Below are positions 25,420-34,142 of a stretch of DNA of 64,000 nucleotides, in pieces. Below the pieces are notes generated by a model. It was not told where the DNA came from. It made no database searches and worked only from the letters and a program-made list of their open reading frames with translations. The position numbers and the translations under genes were made by a program. The stretch is from Nesterenkonia lutea (GTDB taxonomy: Bacteria; Actinomycetota; Actinomycetes; Actinomycetales; Micrococcaceae). Positions within the stretch are counted from its first letter, which is position 1. Each line of letters starts with the position of its first letter. The stretch is from positions 620,001 through 684,000 of the forward strand of contig NZ_JADBED010000001.1 in the NCBI RefSeq assembly GCF_014873955.1, written 5' to 3'.

Positions 25420-26364
25420 TCACGATCGAGTGCGCCGCGCGATGGCCTCCGCGACCTGCTGAACAGCTGAGCTGAACCCCTCCGCGCTGTCCTCGGCGTT
25501 GAAGTGGAGGACCATCCAACCGGCGCTGATGAAGAGGTTGTCCCGCCGCTGGTCATGGCGGGCCTGTTCAGCGGTGAAGTGCGTGGCGCCGTCGTACTCC
25601 ACAGCGATCTTCAGCTCCGGATATCCCATGTCCGCGCAGGGGGAGCGTCGCCTGTCCGGACGCGCGGGAACCTGCAGGGAGGGCTCGGGGAGGCCAGCCC
25701 GCACCAGCGCGAGCCGCAGCTTCGTCTCCTTCGCGGAGTCCGACCCCACGCGCACCAGCTTCGAGGCCGACATCGCGCGCCGCCTGCCGGGCGCTCCGCG
25801 CATGGTGTCCACCAGATCCTGGAGGTCCTCGGGAGTGGCGAACGGCAGGCGCCTCCCCTCATAGGTGGGATAGGGACGGCGGACCAGGTGATCGCCGATG
25901 ATCACGAGTTCGTCCAGGCTGAGCAGGGTGGCCAGGTCCAGCCAGGTTCGAACCGGCGTCGTGACGTTCGCGCCGTGGAATTCCTCGAGGTCCTCCGGAC
26001 GGATGCGCAGACGATGACTGGTCACGTCCGGTCTCCTGATCCGGTGAGTCGTGCCGGCGGGCTGCGAGAGGTGAACAGTGCCTTCCTGCTCCACGCGTCG
26101 GGGGAGTGACCAGCGGTGGATCTGTGCGGCCGTGGTGTGCGAGATCCAGCACTCCGGCAGCCTCTGCGCGAGGATCAGCGCGCGTTGCAGCAGCTGCTGC
26201 TCGGTCGCGTCTGGCACGGCGAGCCGATGGACGTGGACGCCCCAGGAGACCGGGCTGACATCCTGTCGCCGAACTCGATCTCGGGGAAGACCGGCACGTG
26301 TGAGCGCCTCGTGTCCGAACGGGCCCCCGCGGAGATCACGCGGGAGCTCCTGGGGCCGTCTCAT
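25420..26364 (-). CDS. DUF559-domain protein with AbiEi-like N-terminal region
   Basis: 314 residues from an ATG at 26364 (longer starts exist). The N-terminal two thirds resemble the winged-helix/AbiEi_4-type domain common in actinobacterial single-gene proteins (SWGVHVHRLAVPD, ISHTTAAQIHRW, VRTWLDLATLLSLDELVIIGDHLV). The C-terminal ~100 residues are the VSR/MutH-like DUF559 nuclease domain: KETKLRLALVRAGLPEP, PELKIAVEYDGATHF (Glu and Asp of the active site) and QARHDQRRDNLFISAGWMVLHF. No toxin partner is adjacent. The gene is bracketed by two copies of a 75-bp palindrome, so it may be an inserted cassette. Substrate unknown. Confidence 0.75.
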   Translation of the reverse strand: MRRPQELPRDLRGGPFGHEALTRAGLPRDRVRRQDVSPVSWGVHVHRLAVPDATEQQLLQRALILAQRLPECWISHTTAAQIHRWSLPRRVEQEGTVHLSQPAGTTHRIRRPDVTSHRLRIRPEDLEEFHGANVTTPVRTWLDLATLLSLDELVIIGDHLVRRPYPTYEGRRLPFATPEDLQDLVDTMRGAPGRRRAMSASKLVRVGSDSAKETKLRLALVRAGLPEPSLQVPARPDRRRSPCADMGYPELKIAVEYDGATHFTAEQARHDQRRDNLFISAGWMVLHFNAEDSAEGFSSAVQQVAEAIARRTRS

Positions 26365-26486
26365 GAGCCCATTCTCGACGAGAACGACGAGGCTGCTCAG
26401 GTTCTCCACAGGCCTGAAAACGCCCCCTCCGTGAGGACATCGCTCGTCCGGCGCATCTGTTGGGCGCGATGCGGTGTTCCAGGTGC

Positions 26487-27938
26487 GGCGGATTCAAGCA
26501 GTCGTTGCAACAAACGGGTGTTCTAACTGGTGGTGAGTAAGTCTCTCATCGCTTCTGCTGGGGTCCGCCACTGCAGGGTCATCCTCGGTCGTCCGTTGAG
26601 CAGCCCCGCCACATGTTCGAGGTCCTCAGGCCCGTGCGCTGAGAGATCTGAGCCCTTCGGGAAGAACTGACGCAGCAGCCCGTTGGTGTTCTCGTTGGTC
26701 CCGCGCTGCCAGGGCGAGGCCGGGTCGCAGAAATAGATCGCAAGATCCGCAGCCACGCTGACCTGCTGATGCGCGGCCATCTCTGAGCCCTGATCCCAGG
26801 TCAGTGAACCCCGCAGGTGCCCCGGCAGAGACTTCATCCGCTCGGTCAACGCGTCGGCGACCGCGGCAGCGTTATGACCCTGCGGAAGGTGGCAGAGCAT
26901 CGTGAACCGGGTGCGCCGCTCCACCAGGGTCGCGATCGCAGAACGATTCGACGCTCCCATGATCAGATCACCCTCCCAGTGACCGGGCACCGCTCGGTCC
27001 TCGATCTGCGCAGGACGCTCTGAGATCATGATCATCTCGTCACCGAGGACCCGGGGTCGGCGCTGCTGGCCCTGAGGTTTGCGCCGGGCCCTTCCGGTGC
27101 GCAGAGCGGCTTGGACTTCCTTCTTCAGTCCGCCTCGGGCCTGGAAGTACAGCGCCTGGTAGAGCGTCTCGTGGCTCACCCTCATCTCCTGATCCTGGGG
27201 GAAATCCTCCACCAGTCTCTTACTGATCTGGGCAGGAGACCACCGCAGCAACAGCTTCTGCTGCACCCACCGGCGCAGTTGGGTCTCTGCCACCAATTTG
27301 GACGCCTTGGGTCGGGCCCTGCGTTCAGAGGCGGCCCGGTGCGCCCCGTAGGGCAGGTAGCGGTGATCGCGGCCGCTGTTGCGGGCCAGCTCCCTGGTGA
27401 TCGTGGAGCGGGCCCGGCCCAGTTCCCGTGCGATCTGGGCGGCAGAACATCCATGGTTCCTCAGATCCAGGATCTTCTCGCGTTCCGGCAGAGATAGGAA
27501 CCTGTCGCAGACCTTCTCTTCGGGGGCGTGGTCAGCAGCAACTCTCATCACCGTCTTAGAGCGCTTTGGCCTCGTGTTGTATTCACGATCCCATTTCCGC
27601 GCCGAGGACTCCGCGGCCCCGGCAGCGACTGCGGCTTCAGCAATGCTGACGCCTTGGAGTCGCTGCCGGTGGAACTCGTTCTTGCCCGGATGCTTCGGGC
27701 CGCCCCGGGCCCGGCTGCGGTCCACTCCTGCGGCCTTGGCCCAGAGTCGCAGCATTTCCCGGCTGATCCCGGTTTCTCGGGCGACCCGGGTGAGGTTCGG
27801 GTTCCGGTTCAGCTGGTCGAGGACCTGATCTTTGAACCAGGGCGGGTATCCCTGCCCGATCTTGGGCCGGGAGTGCTGTGGTGATGGCACTGGCAGCTCC
27901 TGAATCTCAGGCTGTTGCAACCACCACTAGAACCCGCC
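26487..27938. mobile_element. IS30-family insertion sequence
   Basis: 1452 bases. Imperfect terminal inverted repeats of 26 bases lie at 26487-26512 and 27913-27938 (21 of 26 positions match; both contain GTTGCAACA). The trinucleotide TGC directly flanks both ends (26484-26486 and 27939-27941), a 3-bp target duplication of the length known for this family. It carries one transposase gene and appears intact. Confidence 0.85.
26523..27920 (-). CDS. IS30-family transposase
   Basis: 465 residues from a TTG that lies within the right terminal repeat. Two N-terminal helix-turn-helix regions can be seen (LTRVARETGISREMLRLWAK and the IS30 signature CSAAQIARELGRARSTITRELARN). The DDE catalytic core is complete: Asp in GHWEGDLIMG, Asp in LTWDQGSEM and Glu in GTNENTNG, with 33 residues between the second Asp and the Glu as expected for IS30. 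It ends with the usual NGRPRMTLQWRTPAEAM. No frameshift or stop, so the element may be active. Confidence 0.95.
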   Translation of the reverse strand: MQQPEIQELPVPSPQHSRPKIGQGYPPWFKDQVLDQLNRNPNLTRVARETGISREMLRLWAKAAGVDRSRARGGPKHPGKNEFHRQRLQGVSIAEAAVAAGAAESSARKWDREYNTRPKRSKTVMRVAADHAPEEKVCDRFLSLPEREKILDLRNHGCSAAQIARELGRARSTITRELARNSGRDHRYLPYGAHRAASERRARPKASKLVAETQLRRWVQQKLLLRWSPAQISKRLVEDFPQDQEMRVSHETLYQALYFQARGGLKKEVQAALRTGRARRKPQGQQRRPRVLGDEMIMISERPAQIEDRAVPGHWEGDLIMGASNRSAIATLVERRTRFTMLCHLPQGHNAAAVADALTERMKSLPGHLRGSLTWDQGSEMAAHQQVSVAADLAIYFCDPASPWQRGTNENTNGLLRQFFPKGSDLSAHGPEDLEHVAGLLNGRPRMTLQWRTPAEAMRDLLTTS

Positions 27939-28010
27939 TGCCCGTTGGAGCGATCATTCCGCCGTTTTCCGCCCAATCGATGGGGGGACGTGGGGGAGGG
28001 GGTGGGGCGA

Positions 28011-28016
28011 TACAGT
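28011..28016 (+). promoter_or_regulatory. -10 box of tatD, leaderless type
   Basis: TACAGT eight bases before the GTG at 28025, with no ribosome site between them. The IS30 element ends 72 bases upstream, so insertion left this promoter intact. Confidence 0.5.
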
Positions 28017-28024
28017 TGGTCACC

Positions 28025-29077
28025 GTGAGTGAAGAGCAGCGAAGCCCTACAGGTGCCGAGTCCAGCCCGTCCGTGGTGGCCGGAGAGATTCCGTGCGCCT
28101 ATCGTCCGGCGCCCCCCGAGAAGGACGACGACGCCGCCCGCTCGGCTCCCAGCGCCGGCACGCCCTCCGCGGGGGCCGCCGGGAGAGATGCACCCTCCGG
28201 GCCCGCGCGGGATCAGGCCGAGGAGAAGTCCGGGAAGAAGCGGCGCCTGCAGTACCCGCCGGCCCCAGAGGCCCTGCCGGTGCCCGTCATCGACAATCAC
28301 GCCCACCTCGACTTCCGCGACGGCGAGGTCAGCGTCACCGTGGAGCAGGCGCTGGACGCCGCCCAGGCCGTGGGCGTGGTCGGCGCGCTGTGCGTGGGCT
28401 ATGACGTGGACTCCTCGGCGTTCTCCGTGGACGCCGCCGGGAAGGATCCGCGGCTGAAGGCCGCTGTGGCGCTGCACCCGAACGACGCCCCGGAGCTCGC
28501 CGCCCGCGGGGAGTACGACTCCGCCTTCGCCCGCATCACCGAGCTGGCCCGCGACGAGCAGGTGGTCGCCATCGGCGAGACCGGACTGGACTTCTTCCGC
28601 ACCGGGGAGGAGGGAGTCGCCGCGCAGAGACGCAGCTTCGAAGATCACATCGCGCTCGCCGTCGAGACCGGCCTCGCCATGCAGATCCACGATCGTGACG
28701 CCCATGCCGAGGTGGTGCAGGTCCTCGACGACGCGCCCGCCCTCCCGCGCGCCGTCGTCTTCCACTGCTTCTCCGGGGACGCCGAGCTGGCCCGCATCTG
28801 CAACGTCAACGGCTGGTACATGTCCTTCGCCGGCACCGTCACCTTCAAGAACGCGAAGCACCTGCGCGAGGCGCTCGCGGTCGCAGATCCGCAGCTGATC
28901 CTCGTCGAGACCGACACTCCCTTCCTGACCCCACACCCCTACCGTGGACAGCCCAACGCGCCCTATCTGATCCCGCAGACGCTGCGGCTGATGGCCGAGG
29001 TGCGCGAGGCCCGGCTGGAATCGCTGTGCCAGCAGGTCATGTTCAACACCACCCAGGCCTACGGGAGCTGGACATGA
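28025..29077 (+). CDS. tatD: TatD-family metal-dependent deoxyribonuclease
   Basis: 350 residues, amidohydrolase TIM barrel. The metal ligands are in place: DNHAHLDF (His-x-His), IGETGLDFF (Glu), QIHDRDAH (His), VFHCFSGD (His) and VETDTPFL (Asp). A ~90-residue Pro/Ala/Ser-rich N-terminal extension precedes the barrel and is longer than in most TatD proteins. The GTG at 28025 is used because a leaderless -10 box lies just upstream; the longer frame would start inside the IS30 element. Its stop overlaps the rsmA ATG. Probably a 3'-5' nuclease in DNA repair or turnover. Confidence 0.92.
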   Translation: MSEEQRSPTGAESSPSVVAGEIPCAYRPAPPEKDDDAARSAPSAGTPSAGAAGRDAPSGPARDQAEEKSGKKRRLQYPPAPEALPVPVIDNHAHLDFRDGEVSVTVEQALDAAQAVGVVGALCVGYDVDSSAFSVDAAGKDPRLKAAVALHPNDAPELAARGEYDSAFARITELARDEQVVAIGETGLDFFRTGEEGVAAQRRSFEDHIALAVETGLAMQIHDRDAHAEVVQVLDDAPALPRAVVFHCFSGDAELARICNVNGWYMSFAGTVTFKNAKHLREALAVADPQLILVETDTPFLTPHPYRGQPNAPYLIPQTLRLMAEVREARLESLCQQVMFNTTQAYGSWT

Positions 29078-29994
29078 ACGATCGCCCCGCGCCGGCGCAG
29101 CTGCTCTCCGCGTCCCATATCCGCGCCCTGGCCGATCAGCTCGGCGTGCGCCCCACCAAGCAGTGGGGCCAGAACTTCGTGATCGACCCCAACACCATCC
29201 GCCGGATCGTCGGGCTGGCCGATCTCGACGGCACCGAGCACGTCCTCGAGGTCGGGCCCGGGCTGGGCTCCCTCACCCTGGGTCTGCTCGACGAGTCCGC
29301 GCTGGTCAGCGCCGTGGAGATCGACCCCAAGCTCGCTGGACAGCTGGCCGAGACGGTGCGACAGTTCCGCCCGGATCTCGCCGAGAACCTGCGTGTGATG
29401 GAACAGGACGCGCTGAAGCTCACTCCTGAGTCCTTCGCCGGGATCGGTGACGGCAACGGGCCCGAGGTGCTGGTGGCGAACCTGCCCTACAACGTCGCCG
29501 TGCCCGTCGTGCTGCACCTGCTGCAGATCCTGCCCTCGCTGCAGAAGGGCCTGGTCATGGTGCAGGACGAGGTCGCGGACCGGCTGGTCGCGGGACCCGG
29601 CTCGAAGATCTACGGTGTGCCCAGTGTGAAGGCCGCCTGGGACACGCGGATGCGCAAGGCCGGAGTGGTCGGCACGCGCGTGTTCTGGCCGGCGCCGCGG
29701 ATCTCCTCCGGGCTGGTCCGCTTCGACCGGCGTCCCGTGGCCTCGGAGGAGGTCACCCGTGAGGAGGTCTTCGCGGTGATCGACGCCGCCTTCGCCCAGC
29801 GCCGCAAGACCCTGCGTGCCTGCCTGGCCGGCATCGCCGGCTCCGCGACACATGCCGAGACCGTGCTCCGCGCCGCCGGGGTGGACCCCTCGGCCCGCGG
29901 GGAGACCCTGGACATCTCGGCCTACACCGGCATCGCCGCCGCCCTGCGGGACACCCCCGTTGATGCAGACCCGCATGTCAGTGGGGAGCAGTAG
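29074..29994 (+). CDS. rsmA: 16S rRNA dimethyladenosine transferase RsmA (KsgA)
   Basis: 306 residues; dimethylates A1518 and A1519 near the 3' end of 16S rRNA, acting late in 30S assembly. Motifs: [10 protein letters not shown], the SAM site [26 protein letters not shown], and the catalytic [11 protein letters not shown]. The C-terminal helical domain includes [14 protein letters not shown]. The start overlaps the tatD stop (ATGA), and the ispE promoter lies over its own stop codon. Confidence 0.96.
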   Translation: MNDRPAPAQLLSASHIRALADQLGVRPTKQWGQNFVIDPNTIRRIVGLADLDGTEHVLEVGPGLGSLTLGLLDESALVSAVEIDPKLAGQLAETVRQFRPDLAENLRVMEQDALKLTPESFAGIGDGNGPEVLVANLPYNVAVPVVLHLLQILPSLQKGLVMVQDEVADRLVAGPGSKIYGVPSVKAAWDTRMRKAGVVGTRVFWPAPRISSGLVRFDRRPVASEEVTREEVFAVIDAAFAQRRKTLRACLAGIAGSATHAETVLRAAGVDPSARGETLDISAYTGIAAALRDTPVDADPHVSGEQ

Positions 29995-29997
29995 GGT
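29992..29997 (+). promoter_or_regulatory. -10 box of ispE overlapping the rsmA stop codon
   Basis: TAGGGT six bases before the ispE ATG at 30004. The first three bases are the rsmA stop codon TAG. Fits a leaderless transcript for ispE within the operon. Confidence 0.5.
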
Positions 29998-30003
29998 CGA
30001 GAT

Positions 30004-31005
30004 ATGCGCGACAGTGAATTCTTCGGACATGTCACGGCTGCGGCCCCCGGCAAGATCAACGTCAGCCTGCGCGTGGGCCCGCTGCGCGAGGACGGCTATC
30101 ACGATGTCGCCACGCTGTACCTGGCGGTCTCCCTCTACGAGGAGGTCACAGCCGCCCGGCGCGAGGACAGCGCGATCACGGTCAGCTTGTCCGAGCGCTC
30201 GGCCTTCACCGAGGTCCAGACGCAGGATCCGGAGACCGGCGAGCTGGTGACCGCCGCCATCCCGCTGGACGAGCGCAATCTGGTGCACCGGGCGGCGTCG
30301 AAGCTGCGCGAACGCCTGGGCATCACTGATGGTGTGGATCTGACCATCACCAAGAACGTCCCGGTGGCCGGGGGCATGGGCGGGGGCTCCGCGGATGCCG
30401 CGGCTGCTCTGGTGGCCTGCTCCGCGCTGTGGGAGGCCGGCCTCTCCAAGGAGCAGCTGGCCGAGATCGGCGCCGAGCTCGGAGCCGATGTGCCCTTCGC
30501 CATGCTCGGCGGCGCCGCCGTGGGTCAAGGCGTGGGGGACGAGCTCTCCCCACTGCTCACCCGCGGAGAGCTGCACCTGGTCATCGTTCCGGCCAACACC
30601 GGGCTCTCCACCCCCAGCATCTACGCCAAGCTCGACGAGATGCGCGCCGCAGCGGGCATCACGGCAGAAGAGCCGGACCTGGACCCGGACCTGGTGCGGG
30701 CCGTGTGTGCGGCCGACGCCGAGCTGGTCGCCTCCCTCATGGCCAATGACCTTCAGGCCCCGGCCGTGGCGAAGCTGCCCACGCTCGAGGACATGATGGA
30801 CATCGGCATGATCGAAGGGGCCCTGCAGGGGATGGTCTCCGGCTCCGGTCCGACTGTGGTGTTCCTGGCCCGGGACGCGGAGTCGGCGCACCAGCTCGCC
30901 ACCAGCCTGGAGGAGCGGACCGAGGTCTGGGCGATCCCGGTCACCGGCCCCGCCCACGGAGCGCGCCTGGTCAACGGCCGGGAGAACGGCCGCGACCACC
31001 ACTGA
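30004..31005 (+). CDS. ispE: 4-diphosphocytidyl-2-C-methyl-D-erythritol kinase IspE
   Basis: 333 residues, GHMP kinase; phosphorylates CDP-ME in the MEP isoprenoid pathway. Motifs: PGKINVSLRVGPLREDGYHDV at the N-terminus, the ATP loop VPVAGGMGGGSADAAAAL, LGADVPFAMLGGAAVGQGVGD, and the C-terminal MVSGSGPTVVFLA. Slightly longer than E. coli IspE because of an insertion near FTEVQTQDPETGEL. The last codons and the stop lie in the first copy of a three-fold 28-bp tandem repeat. Confidence 0.96.
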   Translation: MRDSEFFGHVTAAAPGKINVSLRVGPLREDGYHDVATLYLAVSLYEEVTAARREDSAITVSLSERSAFTEVQTQDPETGELVTAAIPLDERNLVHRAASKLRERLGITDGVDLTITKNVPVAGGMGGGSADAAAALVACSALWEAGLSKEQLAEIGAELGADVPFAMLGGAAVGQGVGDELSPLLTRGELHLVIVPANTGLSTPSIYAKLDEMRAAAGITAEEPDLDPDLVRAVCAADAELVASLMANDLQAPAVAKLPTLEDMMDIGMIEGALQGMVSGSGPTVVFLARDAESAHQLATSLEERTEVWAIPVTGPAHGARLVNGRENGRDHH

Positions 31006-31080
31006 GCCGGCACCACCGACGGCTCACCACTGAGCCGGCACGGCCGAAGGCCCACCACTGAGCCGGCACCGCTGGGCATA
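30997..31080 (+). repeat. Three-copy 28-bp tandem repeat over the ispE stop
   Basis: Units start at 30997, 31025 and 31053. Each opens with the identical 17-mer CACCACTGAGCCGGCAC followed by 11 variable bases. The first copy encodes the His-His-stop end of IspE; the other two are non-coding. Confidence 0.9.
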
Positions 31081-31108
31081 GAGTGACGTCATCGATACGA
31101 CACAGACA

Positions 31109-32026
31109 GTGACCGCGTCCAAGAACCCGACGACGCCGCGCCCGGCGGGTCTCCTCTGGGGCGCCCTCGGCGTCCTCGCCTTCTCCTTCACGGTGCCCTT
31201 CACCCGCGTGGCCGTGGAGTCCTTCTCCCCGCTGTTCATCGGCTCCGGCCGCGCCGTGGTGGCCGCACTCCTGGCCACGCTGGCGCTGGCGCTGACCCGG
31301 CAGAGGTTTCCCCGCCGGCGGCAGTGGGCCCGGCTCGCCGTGGTGGCCGGTGGGATCGTGGCGGGATTCCCGCTGCTGACCTCCTATGCGCTGACCACCG
31401 CGCCGGCCAGCCACGGTGCCGTGGTGATCGCGGTGCTGCCCGCAGCCACCGCTGTGGTCGCCGTCGTCCGTGGCCGGGAGCGACCGTCCACGATGTTCTG
31501 GGCGATGGCCCTGCTGGGCGCCGTCGTCGCGGTGGGCTTCGCCGCCGTCGAGGGCGGGGGCATCACCGGGGTGACGCTTTCGGACGGACTGCTCTTCGCC
31601 GCCGTCGTCGCGGCCGCCTTCGGCTACGCCGAGGGAGGACTGCTCTCCCGTGAGCTGGGCGCCTGGCAGACCATCTCCTGGGCGCTGGTGCTGGCCGCGC
31701 CGGTCATGATCGTGCTGACCCTGGTGTCCATCGCTGAGCAGCCCCCGCAGGGCAGCCCCATCCATTGGGCGGCCTTCGGATATCTGGCCGTGATCAGCAT
31801 GTTCCTGGGATTCTTCGCCTGGTACCGCGGACTCGCCATCGGCCCGATGGCACAGGTCAGCCAGGTTCAGCTGATCCAGCCGGTGCTGAGTCTGCTCTGG
31901 GCCGCACTCCTGCTCGGAGAGGGGCTGACCTGGGCCACAGTCCTGGGCGGTGTGGCCGTGGTGCTCTGCGCCGGGGTCGCCGTGCGGACCCGGCTCAAGC
32001 CCCAGCTGAACGCCGCCTCCGGCTAG
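31109..32026 (+). CDS. EamA/DMT-family membrane transporter
   Basis: 305 residues with ten predicted membrane helices in two five-helix EamA repeats, the drug/metabolite transporter fold. Recognisable pieces: LLWGALGVLAFSFTVPFTRVAVESFSPLFIGSGR in the first repeat, FFAWYRGLAIGPMAQVSQVQLIQPVLSLLWAALLLGE in the second. Substrate unknown; such proteins often export amino acids or metabolites. The GTG start has no clear ribosome site. The 3' end overlaps the convergent ABC-F gene by four bases. Confidence 0.88.
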   Translation: MTASKNPTTPRPAGLLWGALGVLAFSFTVPFTRVAVESFSPLFIGSGRAVVAALLATLALALTRQRFPRRRQWARLAVVAGGIVAGFPLLTSYALTTAPASHGAVVIAVLPAATAVVAVVRGRERPSTMFWAMALLGAVVAVGFAAVEGGGITGVTLSDGLLFAAVVAAAFGYAEGGLLSRELGAWQTISWALVLAAPVMIVLTLVSIAEQPPQGSPIHWAAFGYLAVISMFLGFFAWYRGLAIGPMAQVSQVQLIQPVLSLLWAALLLGEGLTWATVLGGVAVVLCAGVAVRTRLKPQLNAASG

Positions 32027-33846
32027 CTCACCTGCTCGTAGAGCTCCACCCAGCGCTCCTCGAGCTTGGCGTTGTCGCCCTGCAGCCGCTGCACGTCCGC
32101 GCTGAGCTTGCCCAGACCCTCCGAGTCGGTCGGGTCATGATCGGCCATCTGGCGCTGCTTCTTCTCGATCTGCGTGGTCAGCTTCTGCATCTTGCGCTCC
32201 AGCGCGCCGACCTCCTTGCGCAGTTCGCGCTCCTCGGCGCTGGAGAGGCCTGCCGGAGCGGGGAAGGACTTCTTCGCGGCGGCGGCGGCCGATTTCCCGC
32301 CCTTGCCGGAACCCTTCCCGGAGCCCTTGGCGTCAGCATCGGCGCCGCCGGAGGTCAGCCGCAGATACTCCTCCACGCCGCCGGGGACATGGCGGAACTT
32401 GCCGTCGAGGATCGCGTACTGCTGATCGGTCACCCGCTCCAGCAGGTACCGGTCGTGGGAGACGACCAGCAGCGTGCCCGGCCAGGAGTCCAGCAGGTCC
32501 TCCATGGCGGCGAGCATGTCGATGTCGAGATCGTTGGTGGGCTCATCGAGGATCATCACATTGGGTTCGGTGAGCAGCACGAGCAGCAGCTGCAGCCGCC
32601 GTCGCTGTCCGCCGGAGAGCTCGCCGACGCGGGCGGAGAGGTGTGCCGTGGAGAAGCCGAGGCGCTCCAGCAGCTGGGCCGGGGTGTGCTCCTTGCCGTC
32701 GACGACCACCTGGGTCTTCTCCCGGGCGAGCACCTCGCGCACGCGATCACCCTCGATGTCGGCCAGCTGGGAGAACTGCTGGTCCAGGGTGGCCAGGCGC
32801 ACGGTCTTGCCCCGCTTTACCCGGCCGGCGTCGGGTTCCAGCTTCCCGGCGATGAGGTTCAGTAGCGTGGACTTGCCCGCGCCGTTCGCCCCCAGGATGC
32901 CGGTGCGCTCTCCCGGCGCGATCCGCCAGGTGACATCGTTGAGGATCTGCTTCTCGCCGAAGCCGATGGACACGTCCAGGACGTCGACCACGTCCTTGCC
33001 CAGCCGGGCGGTGGCCATCTTCTTCAGCTCGATGGGATTGCGCGGAGGAGGGACATCGGCGATCAGCTCATTGGCGGCGTCGATGCGGAACTTCGGCTTC
33101 GTGCTGCGTGCGGGCGCGCCGCGGCGCAGCCAGGCCAGCTCCTTCTTCATCAGGTTCTGCCGCTTGGCCTCCACGGCCGCGGACTGGCGGTCACGCTCCA
33201 CGCGCTGGAGCACATAGGCCGCGTAGCCGCCGTCGAAGGGCTCCACGACCCGGTCGTGGACCTCCCAGGTGGTGGTGCTGATCTCGTCGAGGAACCAGCG
33301 ATCGTGAGTGACCACGAGCAGCCCGCCGGAGGTGCGCGGCCAGCGGCGGTTCAGGTGGTTCGCCAGCCAGGAGATGCCCTGGACGTCCAGGTGGTTGGTG
33401 GGCTCGTCCAGGGCGATGATGTCCCATTCGCCGACCAGCAGCTTTGCCAGGGCCACGCGGCGGCGCTGACCGCCGGAGAGCTCCGAGATCCGGGCCTCCC
33501 AAGGGATGTCGCTGACCAGCCCGGAGATGACGTCGCGGATCTTCGGGTCCGAGGCCCACTCGTGGTCGTCCGCGTCACCGACGATCGAGTAGCCCACAGT
33601 GTGGTCGAGATCAAGGTCATCGGACTGGTCCAGCACGCCGAACTGCACGCCTTTGCGCCGGGTCACCTTCCCCGAGTCGGGTTCCAGGCGTCCGGTGAGC
33701 ATGCCCAGCAGAGAAGATTTGCCGTCGCCGTTGCGACCGACGACGCCGACCCGGTCGCCTTCATTGACGCCGATCGTCACCGAATCGAAGACAGTGCGGG
33801 TGGGGAATTCAAGGTGTAGGGCTTCGGCCCCGAGAAGATGTGCCAC
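32023..33846 (-). CDS. ABC-F family ATPase (Uup-like)
   Basis: 607 residues, soluble, with two ABC domains. First: Walker A GRNGDGKSS, signature ELSGGQRRRVALAK, Walker B DIIALDEPTNHLD. Second: GANGAGKST, ELSGGQRRRLQLL, VMILDEPTNDLD. A basic linker with AWLRRGAPARSTKPK lies between them and a Lys/Gly-rich coiled coil (ELRKEVGALERKMQKLTTQIEKKQRQM) ends the protein, as in Uup, which binds DNA or ribosomes. ABC-F proteins work on ribosomes, not in transport. The GTG at 33846 (VAHLLGAEALHLEF) is preferred because the family begins there and TACCCT lies six bases upstream. Confidence 0.92.
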   Translation of the reverse strand: MAHLLGAEALHLEFPTRTVFDSVTIGVNEGDRVGVVGRNGDGKSSLLGMLTGRLEPDSGKVTRRKGVQFGVLDQSDDLDLDHTVGYSIVGDADDHEWASDPKIRDVISGLVSDIPWEARISELSGGQRRRVALAKLLVGEWDIIALDEPTNHLDVQGISWLANHLNRRWPRTSGGLLVVTHDRWFLDEISTTTWEVHDRVVEPFDGGYAAYVLQRVERDRQSAAVEAKRQNLMKKELAWLRRGAPARSTKPKFRIDAANELIADVPPPRNPIELKKMATARLGKDVVDVLDVSIGFGEKQILNDVTWRIAPGERTGILGANGAGKSTLLNLIAGKLEPDAGRVKRGKTVRLATLDQQFSQLADIEGDRVREVLAREKTQVVVDGKEHTPAQLLERLGFSTAHLSARVGELSGGQRRRLQLLLVLLTEPNVMILDEPTNDLDIDMLAAMEDLLDSWPGTLLVVSHDRYLLERVTDQQYAILDGKFRHVPGGVEEYLRLTSGGADADAKGSGKGSGKGGKSAAAAAKKSFPAPAGLSSAEERELRKEVGALERKMQKLTTQIEKKQRQMADHDPTDSEGLGKLSADVQRLQGDNAKLEERWVELYEQVS

Positions 33847-33852
33847 CCATCC

Positions 33853-33858
33853 AGGGTA
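33853..33858 (-). promoter_or_regulatory. -10 box of the ABC-F gene, leaderless type
   Basis: On the - strand TACCCT, six bases before the GTG at 33846. No ribosome site in between. Confidence 0.45.
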
Positions 33859-33999
33859 ATGCCCCGGTTCGGGCGCCAGTTCCATCGGAGGGTCACCTGT
33901 GGTTTCATCTCGTGAGTGCGCGCATGCGAAGATGGACCAGCGCGTGGCCGGGAACTGTTGTGCTTGGACGTCCGAGCACCGAGGCCCCGGACGTCGCAC

Positions 34000-34071
34000 T
34001 CCGCCTTGGTGTAATGGCAGCACGCCAGCCTTTGGAGCTGTGCAGTCTAGGTTCGAATCCTAGAGGCGGAA
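34000..34071 (+). tRNA. tRNA-Gln (UUG)
   Basis: 72 bases. Acceptor stem TCCGCCT (34000-34006) pairs with AGGCGGA (34064-34070), discriminator A. The D arm (GTGT ... GCAC), the T arm (CTAGG-TTCGAAT-CCTAG) and the anticodon loop CTTTGGA with anticodon TTG at 34032-34034 are all present. Four of five anticodon-stem pairs form; the outermost is a C-T mismatch. CCA is not encoded. It lies between the divergent ABC-F gene and glmU. Confidence 0.95.
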
Positions 34072-34142
34072 CGGCACTCATCTGTACAGCCGGGCCCATC
34101 CACACCGGAGGGGTCCAAGAACCGCTTCGAGGAGCAGCCTTC

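Larger units (their letters stand above)
26456..27985. repeat. 75-bp palindromic repeat, copy 2, split by IS30 element
   Basis: Left part 26456-26486 begins TCTGTTGGGCGC; right part 27942-27985 ends GCCCAATCGATGGGG. Removing the IS (26487-27938) and one copy of its TGC duplication joins them into 75 bases, exactly the length of copy 1. The first 20 bases match at 18 positions and the last 25 at 19 positions; the loop has diverged. Confidence 0.75.

Noticed and set aside
25420..26364. DUF559 gene as half of an AbiE toxin-antitoxin pair
   Set aside because: No nucleotidyltransferase (AbiEii) gene is adjacent; the N-terminal similarity alone does not support a pair.
30997..31080. CRISPR array
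   Set aside because: Only three units with 17-base repeats and 11-base intervals, overlapping a stop codon, and no cas genes; it is a tandem repeat.
33840..34142. Longer glmU reading from 33840
   Set aside because: It would run through the tRNA-Gln gene; the GTG at 34143 has a good ribosome site and fits the family start.
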